Origin: Epiperipatus broadwayi
Lineage: Eukaryota > Onychophora > Udeonychophora > Euonychophora > Peripatidae
Direction: 5' to 3'
Length of the DNA: 64,000 bases
Assembly (NCBI GenBank): GCA_028023455.1
Contig: JAQFVV010000022.1
Location: 7,397,100-7,461,099, forward strand
Below are positions 21,900 through 35,144 of this stretch, piece by piece. A model generated the notes under the pieces. It was not told the origin of the DNA. It was given only the letters and a program-made list of their open reading frames with translations, and did not search any database. The translations under genes were made by a program, and so were the position numbers. The stretch's first letter is position 1, and every line of letters begins with the position of its first letter.

Positions 21900-24800
21900 C
21901 CAAAAAGTGAAATTTTAGATATTGTTAAGGTATTAGAAAAAAACATAAAAATAATAATAATTGTACTATTGGCGAAGACAAATGATACTGTAAATTTGAT
22001 AATATAATTAGGAATTTGAAGAAAACTAGTGTTTTTAGATATCTAGAATAAATTCATTAGAAACACAGATTTATTTAGGAATGGTTACATTTATTTGAAA
22101 TGGGGATAAAATATTGAATGAATTAATTTATAAAAAAATTTATTGCCCATTAAATTAAAAAAAAGAGATGAAATATATCTAGATAAGAATAAAGATGCAA
22201 TGTTGGAGGCAGATATGAAAAGAATATGTTTGGAGATGAGAATAAGTTAAAAAACAATATGGTCAAAGACAGAATGATGTAAGATGTAAGAAAGATATAT
22301 ATATTTTATACAGAATGCCTGTAAATAATTTAAGAAAAGTCTAATTTAAAAAAAGAGACATGAGTATTATTATAAAACTTGCTTTTATAAATGGTTGGAT
22401 TCAAATTTATTTAGAGAAAAAAAAGTGCACCACCAGAAATGTGAAAAGAAGGGGGCTAAATAGATATGACAAGGATAAGAAAATAAGGAAAGTATAGGAT
22501 CATTGTTAAAGATATGTTAGAAAAAAAAAAGTTAAAAAACATAAATGTATCAGATTGAAATTAAATAAAAAGAAGTGGATATATGATATAGTATAATTAA
22601 CTTCTAATGTTGGGAAAGATGTGAAAGAGTGGAATGAGAGAATTTGGGAATATTTATATAAGGATATTAATAATAAATTCTAGATATGATATAGAATAAA
22701 ATATCTTTATCTAACAACAAAATAATATATGACAATAGCTGTAATATAATTATAACATATAAAAGTTCTTTTCGGCAATTTTTAAATTTTTGCCCTTTTC
22801 AATATGTCTTGGTTAACTACAAAAATAACCTATATTGCATATAGTGACATCTACTGGCTCTATATAAAATTAACACAAGCCTATAATTTATGCTTTAATA
22901 TCTTTATAATAACACATATTATATAAGCTTCCATTCATTTTTCATTATCCAATTATTAGTTAAATTAATTGACGTTTTATAAATGTTCATACAATTATTT
23001 CTGTTATAATTAATGTAATTAGTTTCATATATCTTCGTTCTATTAATTTCTTTAATATAATTTAATGGACTTATATTCTTAACACAATCTATTCTATGTC
23101 CATATTTTAAATAGTGAACATATAATGCATATCTGTCATCTCTCCTATTAATAGCATTGTTATGAATTTAAAAATAAATAATTATAAATACTGACGGTAG
23201 ATGATATGAATGGTCATATTAAATGAAAGTGATAAGTGAAGAATATGAATGGAGGATTATTAAAGAGGACATGTGAGAAGGATAGATTGAAGATTAGCAA
23301 TTTAAATGAAGTATACACTGGAGAGTTTATATGATTGAAATAGAATCCAAAGAATACTACTGATTATGTATTTGTACATAAAAAGGAATTAGAAAAAATA
23401 AAAAGAATTAAAATGTTTGATGAGAAAGAAAAAAATATTGTAGCAATATTGGTAGAATTAGAGGTATCTGAAAAGATAAGGAATGGGAAATAAGCAATGA
23501 AGTTTAAACTAAGTAAGTTTAATAATATTTTGGAAACAAATATGAAAGATGCTGAAGAAGATTGCAAATGATTATTCATTTAAAACTAATATGATTATTA
23601 AGAGAAAGTGGAGGAAAAGCTAAAGAAAGTGTGTAAGAAAGAAAGGCATATAGCAATTACAAAGAGGCTGTTAAAAAGCAATTGAAAGAGGGGATAAAAA
23701 TTAATTAAGATAATTACTAAAAAAAAATATAGCTAGAATAAAATTAAATTAAAAACGGGATGAACTTAATAAAAAGTTAATGAAGAAAACTAACAATGTA
23801 GAGAGAATTATAAGAAAATTTGGAAATATATGAAGAAAAGTAAAAAAAATAAAAGATGCAATATTATTAAATGCGAACGAAAAAAAAAGAAATTTTTAAA
23901 AAAATACTTAATGGATTCATAATAAAAACTTTGGGTGAAGAAGAGTTAAAAAAGACTTAAGAGTGGAAATAAATAAATTGAGGAGAAATCTTGAAAACAT
24001 GGAAATATATTTGGGGTTATTAAAAATGATTAAGAGTCTTTGCAAGGATAATTTTTGTAACAATTGAGGGATGTAGAATCAATGTAAACTAAATGGAAAA
24101 ATTTTGGTTTAAACAAGGCAATCCAATAACACTTTTATTATTTATTTTGTTTCTAAAAGAAGTGTTAAAATAAAAAGAATATATAATATGCTGATCTTTT
24201 TTTGTTGGTCAATGACATGACATTTTTTTTCAGTGTACAATATATGAAGTTATTATTACAGAAGTTAGGAGCGGTAGGAAGAAATATAAAAATTTAAATT
24301 CAAGAAAGACAAATGTAAGATTCTAGTATTTTATAGGACAGGCAAAAATTATTTTCAAGAAGTGGAGAAGCATAGGTATTTAGTTACTTTATTAAAAGAG
24401 AAAAGAAATTGCATCGATAGTTGAGAATTAGAATTGAGAAGAAAAGGCAAAAAAAAATAGGACTGATTAAATTTCTAGTATGTTTCTTACATAAAAAATA
24501 TTGAGATATATAGAATTATTTGATGTTTTTAGCATTTGAAAATGATGCATTCTGAATTGGTCAGGGAACTCATAGAATACAAAAAGAAGTAAATAGGTAT
24601 TAATTGATGATGAATTCTGGATAGCAAATAAAGTTATTCAAGATAAAATGGACTCCTTTTTAATGAGGGAAGTCAAAAGTAAATTAAAAATATTTTAAAG
24701 GTTGCAATATATGAATGAAAATAGAATGGTAAAAATAATGTTTAATAGGATTATATGAAAAGGACAACAAACATATTGGAAAAGATTTTCACAATATTTA

Positions 24801-25400
24801 AAACTAATAGATGGACAATTTATTTCCATATAAGCAATGGAAAAACCAATGACAGTTAGTTAAAAAAAAGGAATAGAGTTGTGTAAACCAAACATAAATA
24901 AAAACATTAGTTTGGAATTTTATAGAAAAAAAAAAAAAATACAACATGAAAGAATTGATATTAGGACTAAAGAGAGTTTATTATCATTTAGCAAGGACAG
25001 AACTTTAAATATTAGGGAAAGAGGCAGAAATGGAATAAAGAATTTGGGTTATAGATGCAGTTCATATGGAGATGAGTATAATGAACATTTATTTATGGAA
25101 TGTAAAATATTGAAGAAGTATGAATAGTGAGAGAAATTTAAAGGTAAAAAGAATAAAAAAGATACAGATTTTATAATTTTTTTTTTTGCTAAGGGACTTT
25201 AAGTAATAAAATTGATGAATATGAGATCAAGGTAATAGACTTGTTGAAACAGTTTTTATTAAAATGGGTTAAGAGAAAAATAAAAAAATAAACCAGGACT
25301 AGAGAAATAATTGGATAATGAGTAAGAAATAGACGAGTATATTGTAGTCAGTAAGGATTTTGGAGAGAGTAAATATTTAACTTAACCGACAGGATTTGTG
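21900..25400 (+). pseudogene. Degenerate LINE retrotransposon (RT to C-terminal zinc knuckle)
   Basis: Coding similarity is visible in fragments. WFKQGNPITLLLFILFL at 24105 matches RT motif RQG-P-SPLLF. YADLFLL follows near 24188 as the eroded catalytic YADD. A KCKILVF-type stretch comes next near 24310. Near 25055 a C-terminal CCHC-like element reads RCSSYGDEYNEHLFMEC. The 5' half, 21900-24000, is lysine-rich and frame-broken and resembles the linker of the LINEs at 640-3990 and 30450-31080, so this is probably the same or a sister family. It lies antisense in nicastrin intron 3. No TSD was identified, and the ends are approximate. Confidence 0.65.
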
Positions 25401-25590
25401 GCCATATGAACAGAAATGTCTAATTCTGATTATGAAGAAGCTATTTTGTATCATATCACATTACAGTACAGTCAAATAATTAAAAACTACGTGTAAATAT
25501 GTGCTTTTACATTTCTAGAAAGCCAGTATTTTTTAAAACAGCATGTTTAACATTTAAATAATTCCAAAAGTATTAAAAATAATAAACTAC

Positions 25591-25714
25591 CTTGTGAAAA
25601 AATGTGACTCAAGCAGGACAACGTAAGGTGGATGAAGGCCGTTCTTTTGTACATAATCAATTTCTGCTATGCTATCAATGTAATGAACAATACCAACATT
25701 TCCATTTACTTCAG
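25591..25714 (-). CDS. NCSTN: Nicastrin, coding exon 3
   Basis: The exon encodes EVNGNVGIVHYIDSIAEIDY and then VQKNGLHPPYVVLLESHFFT. It matches the conserved nicastrin block with G-D-T-G-V-I-H, a PNPPYMVLLE-type motif and HFTR. It is 2 + 120 + 2 nt. The leading CT completes the codon begun by A in exon 2, and the trailing AG (phase 2) continues into exon 4. The acceptor is TTTCTTTAATAG and the donor AAG/GTAGTT. It is part of the first lobe of the ectodomain, which folds in the ER lumen and faces the extracellular side in mature gamma-secretase. Introns on either side are 11.7 kb (upstream) and 6.7 kb (downstream) and filled with transposons. Confidence 0.95.
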
Positions 25715-26409
25715 CTATTAAAGAAATATCAAAAACACAATACAAATGGCAGCATAAACTAATTTTTACATTAAAAAGATGTTTTACTAACAATAAAGTC
25801 AAATGTGGGTGTCAACAGTGAATTGTAACTAATAAACAATCAAAACAAGTCTTTCATAAGTTATGGCTCAATTAATAGAACATAGTTTCTATGATAACTT
25901 TTAAGTTATTAAAAAAAAAAAGCTAATAAAATAATATCAAAATGATTTAAAACGAATGTACTTAAGTAGCAGTGCTAACCATTAAACCAATAAAAAGTTC
26001 TGCTGACTGTCCATATAGTTTTCTTTAGAATCCAAATATTAACAAATATATTATTATAACCATAGTCCATAAAATGACAAGTGTATATTATTTTGGATAA
26101 TGGTTAAACTAATTATCTATTTGTCGTAATATTTAATTTCTGAAGGTATGTAAGAACAATCAACCAAAGCAATAAATTAATAAAATAAACTTAATAGTTA
26201 ATTGCTCAGATGATTACGTAAATATTAATCTTCATAAATGATAGATTGAACTTCAATCAATATCATTAGTTCTTGAATCTACTATATTAACAAGTCTGCA
26301 TTTTTTTAAAATTATTATGATACTATTATGCATATATAAAAAATTTAGTTCACGATGATATTCTCATGTTTCATAGAATTGTATTAAAGGACTATGTTTT
26401 CAGAAACTG

Positions 26410-26620
26410 TAAATGTATCCATTGTCAATTATAAGATGCGGTTTAAATTACTGAGGGGTGGTGGTGTAATTACCCAAGTTGCAATATATTCTCATGACAT
26501 CCCTTGCATCATATAGCTTTACAAAATTGTTTACAGTAAGAATTGATTATTTTATCTTTATTTTATCATTTCTTTCTTCTTCATGATAAATTTCAATATT
26601 AAAACTAAATTCTTTACTGC
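26410..26620 (+). repeat. Direct repeat, copy 1 (flanks the Tigger-like element)
   Basis: Sequence from about 26410 (ATTGTCAATTATAAGATG and onwards) recurs at about 27925-28130 (ATTGATAATTATAAAATG and onwards) in the same orientation with moderate identity. The Tigger-like element lies between the two copies. The identity of the repeat is unknown. Confidence 0.45.
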
Positions 26621-26838
26621 ATTTAGCTCTTGCTTAGTAAACAATGACCAATACATCCAGTCTTTATTGAATATATCTGTAATTTTATTTACAAGTTTGT
26701 TAATGTTTGGTGGTACAATGTTCTGAATATCTATGTTTTATATTTAGATTATTTTCTTTTGTGTTTTATGATAAAGATATCTATTTTTCATTATTGCCAT
26801 TAATGTACTTCTTCTTTAAAGAGATATGTTTTCAAATA

Positions 26839-27917
26839 CACCCAGGTCTCGTTTTAAGCGGATTTATTTAACGCGATTTTGAAGTTATGCGATTCATGTT
26901 TCTTCTTAATATTTTTGTATGCGGTTTTCTTTTATGCGTTAACACTGTATTAGATCGGAAGTCGAACTCCGATAATGCGCTATTACTTTAAATAATAAAT
27001 TTCGCACACTTACGTCATATTTAAAGTAATAGCACATTATTGGAATTCGACTTTCATCTTAATAATTTCAATATTTTCAGGGCGTTATAATAGTAAGATT
27101 TTATGCAATAATGAAATTAAAATCATGATTTCCATATTTTATGTACACACATTAAATTTTACAAGATTGTAATGCAAATTTGTTCAAACATTGTGCGTGT
27201 TAATTTTGCATTTTAAATCACATTCTGTTTTTGCTTTTTAAAAAAGAACGTAATCAATTATTAATCATTTAGTGTCGCAAGATTAAAAATTAAAATCTAA
27301 TTTTTAATTGTAATTAACAATTTAAAAATTACGTAAGGTGACCTGAAATTAATGTGATGTGAAACTAAATTTGATTTTTAAACGGAATTGAAAATTAAAA
27401 AATTAAAGACAAAAATAAGAATTTAATTTTTAGTTGTTAGATTAATTACTAATTACATTGTCACCAGAAAACCATTAACACAACAAGAGAGTGAAGTTGG
27501 CACTAGTTGTATTTCCTCTTGTGAAGAATCTGATTTTTTACCAGTTTGCAAACGAACCTGTTTATCGGCAAATAGCGATGATAATTAAAACGTATATAAA
27601 AAAATGTAAATTACTGTAAATTATACATAAAAATATAATGTTTTGAATAAAATTAAATATTATAGTTAAAAAAAGTTTGTCTTGTATCAATTTTTTTCAA
27701 ATTTGAAATTTTTTATTAGTCATATTTTATTTCCTTATTTTTTTTTTTTGCGCGAATTTTAAAGTAATTTTACGTTGGTGCTTTGCTTTTATGCGATTTT
27801 TGAAAAATCACAGTCCGTATCCCCCATTTTCAAGGTAAGTTACATCTATTTTTGTGCGATTTCTTTTGTGCATGTTTTCTGAGGAACCTATCTACCGTGT
27901 AAAACGAGACCCAGGTG
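26839..27917 (+). mobile_element. pogo/Tigger-like DNA transposon remnant with TA target duplication
   Basis: The left end, CACCCAGGTCTCGTTTTA, and the reverse complement of the right end, CACCTGGGTCTCGTTTTA, form terminal inverted repeats. TA lies immediately outside both (26837-26838 and 27918-27919). The TIR character (GGTCTCG followed by T-rich sequence with CGCG) fits pogo/Tigger members of Tc1-mariner. A short open stretch at 27459-27587 ends in SANSDDN and a stop and could be the tail of a transposase. The DDE catalytic region is gone. At 1079 bp it is a deletion derivative. A nested palindrome lies at 26958-27055. Confidence 0.75.
26958..27055. repeat. Nested palindrome inside the Tigger-like element
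   Basis: The left arm begins GAAGTCGAACTCCGATAATG and ends CTTTAAAT near 26993. The right arm, 27019-27055, runs ATTTAAAGTAATAGCAC to GAATTCGACTTTC. Arms of about 36 bp match with a few mismatches, with a loop of about 25 bp. Confidence 0.7.
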
Positions 27918-27924
27918 TACTGCA

Positions 27925-29330
27925 TATGTAACCATTGATAATTATAAAATGTGGTTTTAAATTATTATTATGGGATAATATCCCATAAAGTGATATATTC
28001 ACATAACATCTCTTATATCATCTAACATCATACTAATGCCCTGTAGATTAAGCAAATTGTAAAAAATGAATTCTTTTTATCTTTATTTGATCAACTCTTT
28101 CTTTTCATAAAATTTTAATGATCATGACTGATTGGTTTTTTTTTTTATATCATAACCTATGGAATGCAACCCACTCTTAATTTCCTTTATTCTTTTTAAT
28201 TAAAATTTTCTTTAATTTCACTATCTCCATAATTCAAATTTCTTCTTTCTTAATTGGATGAGTGTTTCCATATTCTTACTAAAAGATGGTTGAACACTAT
28301 GTCATTTTGAAAGAATTTCTTCGTTCCACTATTGTATTTAAACCTAGGTATTTTTTTCATAGTGCAGCTCTTATTAGTCCTATATTTGCAGATGTTCTCC
28401 CATACTCACTACAGACTTCTTTCTTTCATAAGAAATTCCCTAACATTAATACTTCTGTTACTATAATTAAATAATAATAAATACCTCAGCAAGATTTTTC
28501 TCTTAATATTTGAGATTCTGAAAGCAAATGCTATTTAAGAAGATTTATCAATGGTCAAATTGAATTAGGTTTATCCAGAACCATAATTGGTACCTTTCAT
28601 GGAGTATTTAATATCAAATAATATCCTTGCAATCTTCTTTCCTGGTGACACTTAATCTTTCTTCTTTACTCATGCATTATACCAAAGAAAACTATTCTTC
28701 CAAGAGTTTTAATGTTTTATTAAATGTTCATTTATCTCATTGAGAACAATTAAATTTTTTTATAAATCTTTTGAAGTGCTCAAACCAAGCACACTTTCTA
28801 TAATCTTTCCTATATTAATTTTAATAGTTTGCTATGTCTATTGAGAGACTGGAGCTTCTGTGTTTCATTAATCAATATACAGAATATTAAACTTTTCTTT
28901 CATTTAAATATGTAACCAGTTTAATTTAAATAGTTTCTTCAATTTTGCTTGACTTTTATCTCCTTCAGTTATCATGCTTATATACATATTAATTTTTTTA
29001 TCATTTTAATGATAATATTACTATTTACACTCAAGCCTATATCTTACAGCAGAAGTTGCCTCACAGAAAATGTACAAAAAAACTACTAAGTAGACTTATA
29101 AATAACTCAAAATTTCGTGACATCTAAGACTCATTTCAAATCAAAATCCCTTTTCTCGGTGTTTAACAAAAAATCTACAACTGAAAAATTATAGTATAAA
29201 AATATTTCAAATAAATTTATTTTTCAGATCCAATAATAAAAACATCTAGATTTCATTTTCCTAGTCAATACTCAAATCCAAATGGCAGATTCAAGAAAAC
29301 TGGTGATTGTTCTGCTCATCTCTTTCATAA
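27925..29330. other. Intron 2 sequence; direct repeat copy 2, then no gene seen
   Basis: About 27925-28130 is the second copy of the direct repeat at 26410-26620. A perfect short palindrome TTATGGGATA-A-TATCCCATAA lies near 27968-27988. From 28130 to 29330 nothing is supported: AT-rich, with short non-coding frames. Confidence 0.4.
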
Positions 29331-30340
29331 ATCGAATTAAACAATTACTATCCTATATAGATATGGACCAACAAACTGTTTCTGCCTTTATCAATGTGGT
29401 CTGGGTTCCAAAGTTGGACCGAATGTGTGTGTGCAACCATTAACTACATTTAATTCCACTTTATCTATCAAGTTAGAAACTTGAAATAGTCTAAAATTTT
29501 GAACCCAAGTCAACCTGCTTGCAGAATTATACAAATCTGAAATCAGTTGTGTAACCATAAATTTTAATAGCTTTTGATCTTCATTAACTATAAGGACCTT
29601 ATCTCTTTAACTAAAGATATTAATATTAGCAAATCATCACACACTCAGCTTGAACAATATATGACAAAAGCAGTCTTCACTTTACTGCCATCTAGTGTAA
29701 GCATGAGTAATCAGTGATTACCAGATGCACCCAAAATCCCTATACTTAATGTTTGAATCCTTATCTTCAGACTGGTTTCTGACTTTTGCCTTTATCAGTA
29801 AAATTTGGAATTCAAAGAACTACATATTATGTATCCAGAACTTATCTGTAACACTACTTCATCTATCAAAATAAAAACTTGAACTCATATTAGATGACAG
29901 TAAAGTGGAGACCTGCTTTTTATATTGCATTGTTTAAGTTGGTTTGGTGATTGTTGTTATTAGTAACATTCCTAGCCAAGGAATAAGATGTCTATAATTA
30001 ATGAAGAATTAAACACACTAAATGTATGGTTACTGAATTGATTTCAGACCTATTTAACTATTTGAGATTAATTTGAGCTCAAAATCTTAGGCTGATTTGA
30101 ATTTCAAGTTTATAACAAGATAGGTAAAGTGAAATTAAAGATGGCTGCTAAATGCATATATGCATTTTTTAGAATTCAAATTCCAAGCCTCACCGATAAA
30201 AGCAAAAACCAGAAATAGATGAGGGTGAGAGTTCAAAAACTAAGGACAGGGATTTTAGATATATATGGTAGTTATTGATTATCTAGCTTATAATAGTTGG
30301 CAATAAAGTGGAGAACTGCCTTTGTTTCAACTTTCACATG
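29330..30340. repeat. Old, eroded array of the hammerhead repeat family
   Basis: Forward-type copies lie at about 29330-29640 and 29660-29960, and a reverse copy at about 30020-30330. They keep blocks such as TTTCTGACTTTTGCC, TAGTGTAAGC and AATCCCTATACTTAATG that line up with the young monomers. On the minus strand near 29775-29815 a hammerhead relic reads CTGATAA, then CAGAAACCAGTC. The core is damaged at one invariant G while the GUC site remains. The forward-forward-reverse order copies the layout of the young insertion at 1986-3616. Confidence 0.6.
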
Positions 30341-30449
30341 GTTTTCAAAACAATTCTATCCATTTTATTTCAATACATCCACCTATTGCAAGCTTAAGTA
30401 ATCAACAGCTATAGGATCTTATAAAAGATGGTAGCACAAGAGTAGAATT

Positions 30450-31080
30450 TTGTTACAAAATTAAAATGTTTGATAATAAAAAGAGATTATGTAATAGTGA
30501 TCATAATTTCTTTATAATAGAAATGATTAGTAATGTGATGGAAAATAGTAATAAAAGTAGAATAAGAATAAGTTAGAAGAATATAAAAGTTGAAGAAACC
30601 ATGGAAGAGTTGGTTGGGAATAAACTAGTGTGGTGAAGTAAAAAAAAAGTGGCAAATAGGGTTTTAAGTGAGATATTCAAAAGAATAAAAGTAATAGGAA
30701 AGTGAGAGTTAGTAAAAATGTAAAAGATAGAAAAAAAAACCATATAGAGAATATAAGTGTGCTATTAAGAACAAAGAAAATGAAAAAGATGTTAATGTTA
30801 AATGGGAAAAGTATTTTTTTAAAAAAGAAGTTGATTAAAATAGATAATTTATAGAGAAAGAATGAAATTAAATAGTAAATTATTGGAGGATGTTAATAAG
30901 AGTGGAAGAGGTGTGAGTAAAAAAATTTGGAAATATATTAAGCTGGGTTTGGAAAAAGATAAGAGGGATTTAGATATAAAGACCACAGAGTAGACAAAGA
31001 CATGTGGAAATGACATGGAGCAGGATAGAGAAGAATATGGAAAAAACTTAGGGTAGAGAATGGAAAGGGGTGATAAGATG
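30450..31080 (+). pseudogene. LINE fragment (end of endonuclease and linker)
   Basis: It contains SDHNFFIIEM, the SDH motif that ends the EEP endonuclease, followed by a lysine-rich linker. The nucleotide sequence closely parallels the reverse complement of about 760-1600. TAATAGTGATCATAATTTC and the blocks that follow are shared. It is truncated at both sides. Confidence 0.7.
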
Positions 31081-31949
31081 GCTAACAGGTTTCTCTGTAC
31101 AAAGTGGCTGAGAGATTCCTGGCTCTGATAAAGGAGAAGCCATACTGCATCACATACATATTTTATTTTGAGACATTTTTAATTTCCTCCTGTAATATAT
31201 TTCTGGAATTCCCTTTTTAATTTGTCTTAAGATTTTTTCTCACATTTAGTCTTACTGGATTTTTTTTTTAAAGTAAGATTTATTAGACAATTGAAACAAA
31301 GATGTACATTGAAAAGGTAAAATACAAAAGGAAAAGAAAACATGAATATAATATAGGAACATACATATAATAAAATTGTAAAAAACTGAAAATTCAAAAG
31401 ACTTGAGCAGGAAATAGTTTTAAAATAAATTATGAAAAATTTATTGGATTTTATGTTCTTTTTGACATTTTCTGAGGTTTTCTAAAAGATTTTTGAGAAT
31501 CATGATATTTCATTTGTATTGAATTCTAGTCTCAGTAAGTGTGAGTAGAGGCAATGTTGTAATTGCTCTTCAATAAAAAATCTGGCAACCAAGGGATTTG
31601 AATATGCCGTCATCAGATTTTCAATGATATGGACGGTTGAAGAATAGAGAACATTGAAGCCTGTTCATTAAAGTTTAAAGATTTGCTATCTTAATATAAA
31701 TCAAGCATTGATTAAATATATGTGTGGAAGATGATGATCCGAACCAACCGATAGTTCAGCACAAAATAGGTATACTGGAGATCATTTATCTTTTACACAT
31801 GTATGTGGTCGTGTGTATCAGTTGTAAAAATTGGATTGGATGGCTATACATAGTTTGATAGTCTGAGTTCAAATACCCTGTGTGTTTTCATTATAAATAT
31901 TTCCAAAATTTATTTATTTTATTTAGCATATGGATTTTTTTAGACAGTT

Positions 31950-34800
31950 TAACTACTAATGAAATATCATAAAGGAATCTATAAAGATTCGAACCAGATG
32001 GATTCAGTAGTGATTTATTAAACCTTTTCTGATATTGTAGCCACAGATTCAGCAGTTATTAATTATGTGGCTCATGGTATTTGTTTGTTTCCATCTATAT
32101 AAGTCAGTGATTATTAAATTCCATTTATAAAGCAGATTAGCATAATGCCCATAGAGAGTCCTGAATCTGTTGATTAGATTCCAGTTCTGTCTAGGAAGAT
32201 CAATTCCAACTAGTATTATTTTTAGTTGGGGGGGGGGGGGGAGAATCCCATAAAAATTCTATTTCTTATGTTATAATTCTTTAATTGATTGTACATTTTC
32301 CAGAAAGAGGATCTTGATTTGAGAGAAGTCTTAGATGGCAAAACTATATCTTGAATTATTAGCAGATTTTTATATATTTTCTGTAATACAACTTCTCTTC
32401 TGATATCTGGTGAAGGAATGTGAAAAATAACAGAAAGCCACTGCAAAGAAATATATTTGAATATATCAGTAATATTTCTCATGTTAGTATTTAACTGAGT
32501 ATCCAGAAGTTTGGTGAAAGAACATTTTCTTCAAGGGGCACAATAGTCGTGAGTAAAATATGCTAGTGCTAAGAAACCTATCTACAAATATTTACATCTC
32601 AAACTCAAGTAGTGCCAGTCAGATTATTTTACATCTAAATCTAGATCAAAGAGAAAAGATAAGCTAGGCTATGATCCAAAGTTATTCCTAAATAGTATAA
32701 GATAGTAATGTGTTTTAGTTTATTGTTATATCTGATCTGACGATGTGATGTTTTCCTGTTATCAAGATGAAAGTTGAGCATAAAATGCTTTATTGGTTTA
32801 GGAATAAGACCCAAATCTTTGAAACTGATGTACAAATTTTTCATATCCTTGCTAACTTTTCTATTTCTGGAAAAACATTATTTCATAAAGTGAATGCAAT
32901 GTCATCAATGAATTTCTTGTTTCTGTATCTGCAAGATCATGGATAAATATTTTAAATAAAGGAGAGAAAATGAATCTTGAGGAAGTCCACTCTGTAAAAT
33001 TTTGTATCTACTAATATATCTTAAATTATCAAGTAAATTAATGTTTTCCTGCACTTCAAGATTTTACAGATAATGATTTTGCCAAAGGAAATCATAACCT
33101 GAGATTAAATTAACAATGGTAACAACAGTTTTATTTTGGAAGCTTTTTTAATGTGGATTTTTAAAGACAAAACTTACAGCAGCTTTTCCCGGGTTTAAAC
33201 CCGGCCTGCTCTATAGATAGATAACTTTTAACTATTACCAAAATCCTTGTTAATATGATTCTTTCTAATAGCTTGTATGGAATACATAATGACATTGGGT
33301 TACAATTTTTTTAATTGGTATTGGAGTTTTTTGGGTTCAAGATATAGTTTTGCTATTATGCTAAACTTTTGGAACAGTTTCTGTATGAATAATGATGTTG
33401 AATAGTTTTGCAAGCTATTTTTTGGTATTAGGTTATCCTCCTGGGGTCTCTCCTAGTTTAAGATAATCAATGGCAAGTTCAAGTTCCCCAATATCAATTG
33501 GTTTTATTAGACTGATATTGAGGAATATTGTAAAGGGAAGGCTTGCAGTTCTACTCTACTGATACTTTTCCTTGTTCTATCGAATTTAGAAATTTGATAT
33601 ATAAGACTGCCTGCCAATCTCATTAGCAGTGAAAGTTATAGTTCATTTACAGATACCAGATCTTTAACTATATCTGATAAAGTTTTGTTCTTCCATAGGT
33701 TATCTCCACTTTCTGAATCTTTGTTAGACAAATACTGACTACAAGGAACATTAGTCATTTTATATTAATGTGGAATGAATTAGAGATATACCATTCAAGA
33801 CATCCAGTATATTGATACCAGTTACTTTCTTTAAATTCCAATTTAAAAAGGATAATTTTTAATTACAGGAAGGTCAATTTCAAGAATGATTAGACTTGTT
33901 TGTGCTTGCTATGGGGGAAATTATCAAATGTCAATAGATCAATAGGTAATAGTGGACCATTTTTTGTTGAAGTGAAACATAAATCAAGTTCCCCATTTGT
34001 CTGAATGAAATTTTTCATTTTGCTTAGCATCATAAAATAAACACATGTTCTTTAAATTCATCCATTATAAAAGTTGACAACATTGATCCTCATTTGCAAA
34101 TTCCCAAAGAAGGCTATTATGAAAATTGAAATCTTTATATAGAGAAGGTATATAGAAACAGTCAGAAGAGAAGAAAGTATTAGTCCATTTGTATTGAGAG
34201 AATTATAAATATTACATACAAAAACATTATTTACATAAAAGATGATTGCAATATCATTTGAACTAATTATGATAGAAGGTTGTTTGCTTTACAAGATGAT
34301 TTCAAACAAAGCTAGCCATACCATGTTTATAAATGCATTCTAACAAAATCAATATGAATCCAGAAATTTTAGATGAGTCTCTTAAAGCACAATCAATGTG
34401 GTGCTGAACAATTACTTTATAGAGAATCTCCATTTTTGATTTTGATATACCCTCAATATTAAGTTCAAGTAATTTAATTGTTTTCTAGGTGAAGTATACA
34501 TGATACTTGAAGAATCCATGGTAGCCAATATCATATGATTAATTTAAATTTAAAGAATATAGAATCCTTACTTTTGCAATCCTGATATGACTATCCACCA
34601 TAATATCACCTAGATTCATAATTTTCTATCATTAATCAGGAATTCAAAAAGGTAAAGTTTGTTTACCACATGGAAACAATTCATATACTAATGTATGCTA
34701 ATTATAGAGTGACCAGGGAAAGCTGCCATCTATCTTTTATAAAATTACTCATAGTTAATGCAAAGTAAAGATTATAAATTTGGTTTAACATGATAATTTA
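31950..34800 (-). pseudogene. Jockey-type LINE retrotransposon, degenerate
   Basis: On the minus strand, 34300-34000 shows eroded endonuclease features (AIIFYVNNVF and a GNLQ region). Near 33020-32900 is GLPQDSFSPLFKIFIHDLAD, the RT motif LPQGS-L-P-LFN-Y--D. Near 32840-32660 are FHLDNRK and YLGITLDHSLAY, the Jockey-clade thumb motif. Near 32190-32060 are GIDLPRQNWNLINRFRT and a region matching C-ICG and HIINNC, the C-terminal zinc-binding end. Many frameshifts are present. It is a near full-length dead copy in nicastrin intron 2. Boundaries are approximate. Confidence 0.8.
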
Positions 34801-35144
34801 TTATTCAAAAATAATTAGGATTACACAAAAAGATTAAGCAGTTGATATCTACATTTTTATTATCTAAATAGTAATAACAAATGAGCCTTGATCAATAAGA
34901 TATAATGAATGTAAAGAACAAAAATGTACAATATAACAAAAAAAATTTTTTTTTAATAATTAGCACAGACTATTCATTCAACCTTATTCATACACCAATT
35001 TTATTTTATACTTGTATATTTTATATCATTTATTGTGGTAGGCAGAAAGATTTACTTGACTTGTTTTAAAAAATGAACATATACAAATAGTAAAAATTAA
35101 ATATATAAGCTAAGAAAATATAAAATGACAAAAATTTACTATTA

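Noticed and set aside
23364-23579. 71-codon serine-rich minus-strand frame
   Set aside because: It is the antisense shadow of the degenerate LINE at 21900-25400.
32227-32242. Run of about 14 G residues
   Set aside because: A simple homopolymer, with similar shorter runs near 17727 and 61269. No evidence of a G-quadruplex with spaced tracts.
33188-33206. Short GC-rich palindrome CCGGGTTTAAACCCGG inside the Jockey-type LINE
   Set aside because: Only 16 bp of symmetry. It can arise by chance and has no partner sites.
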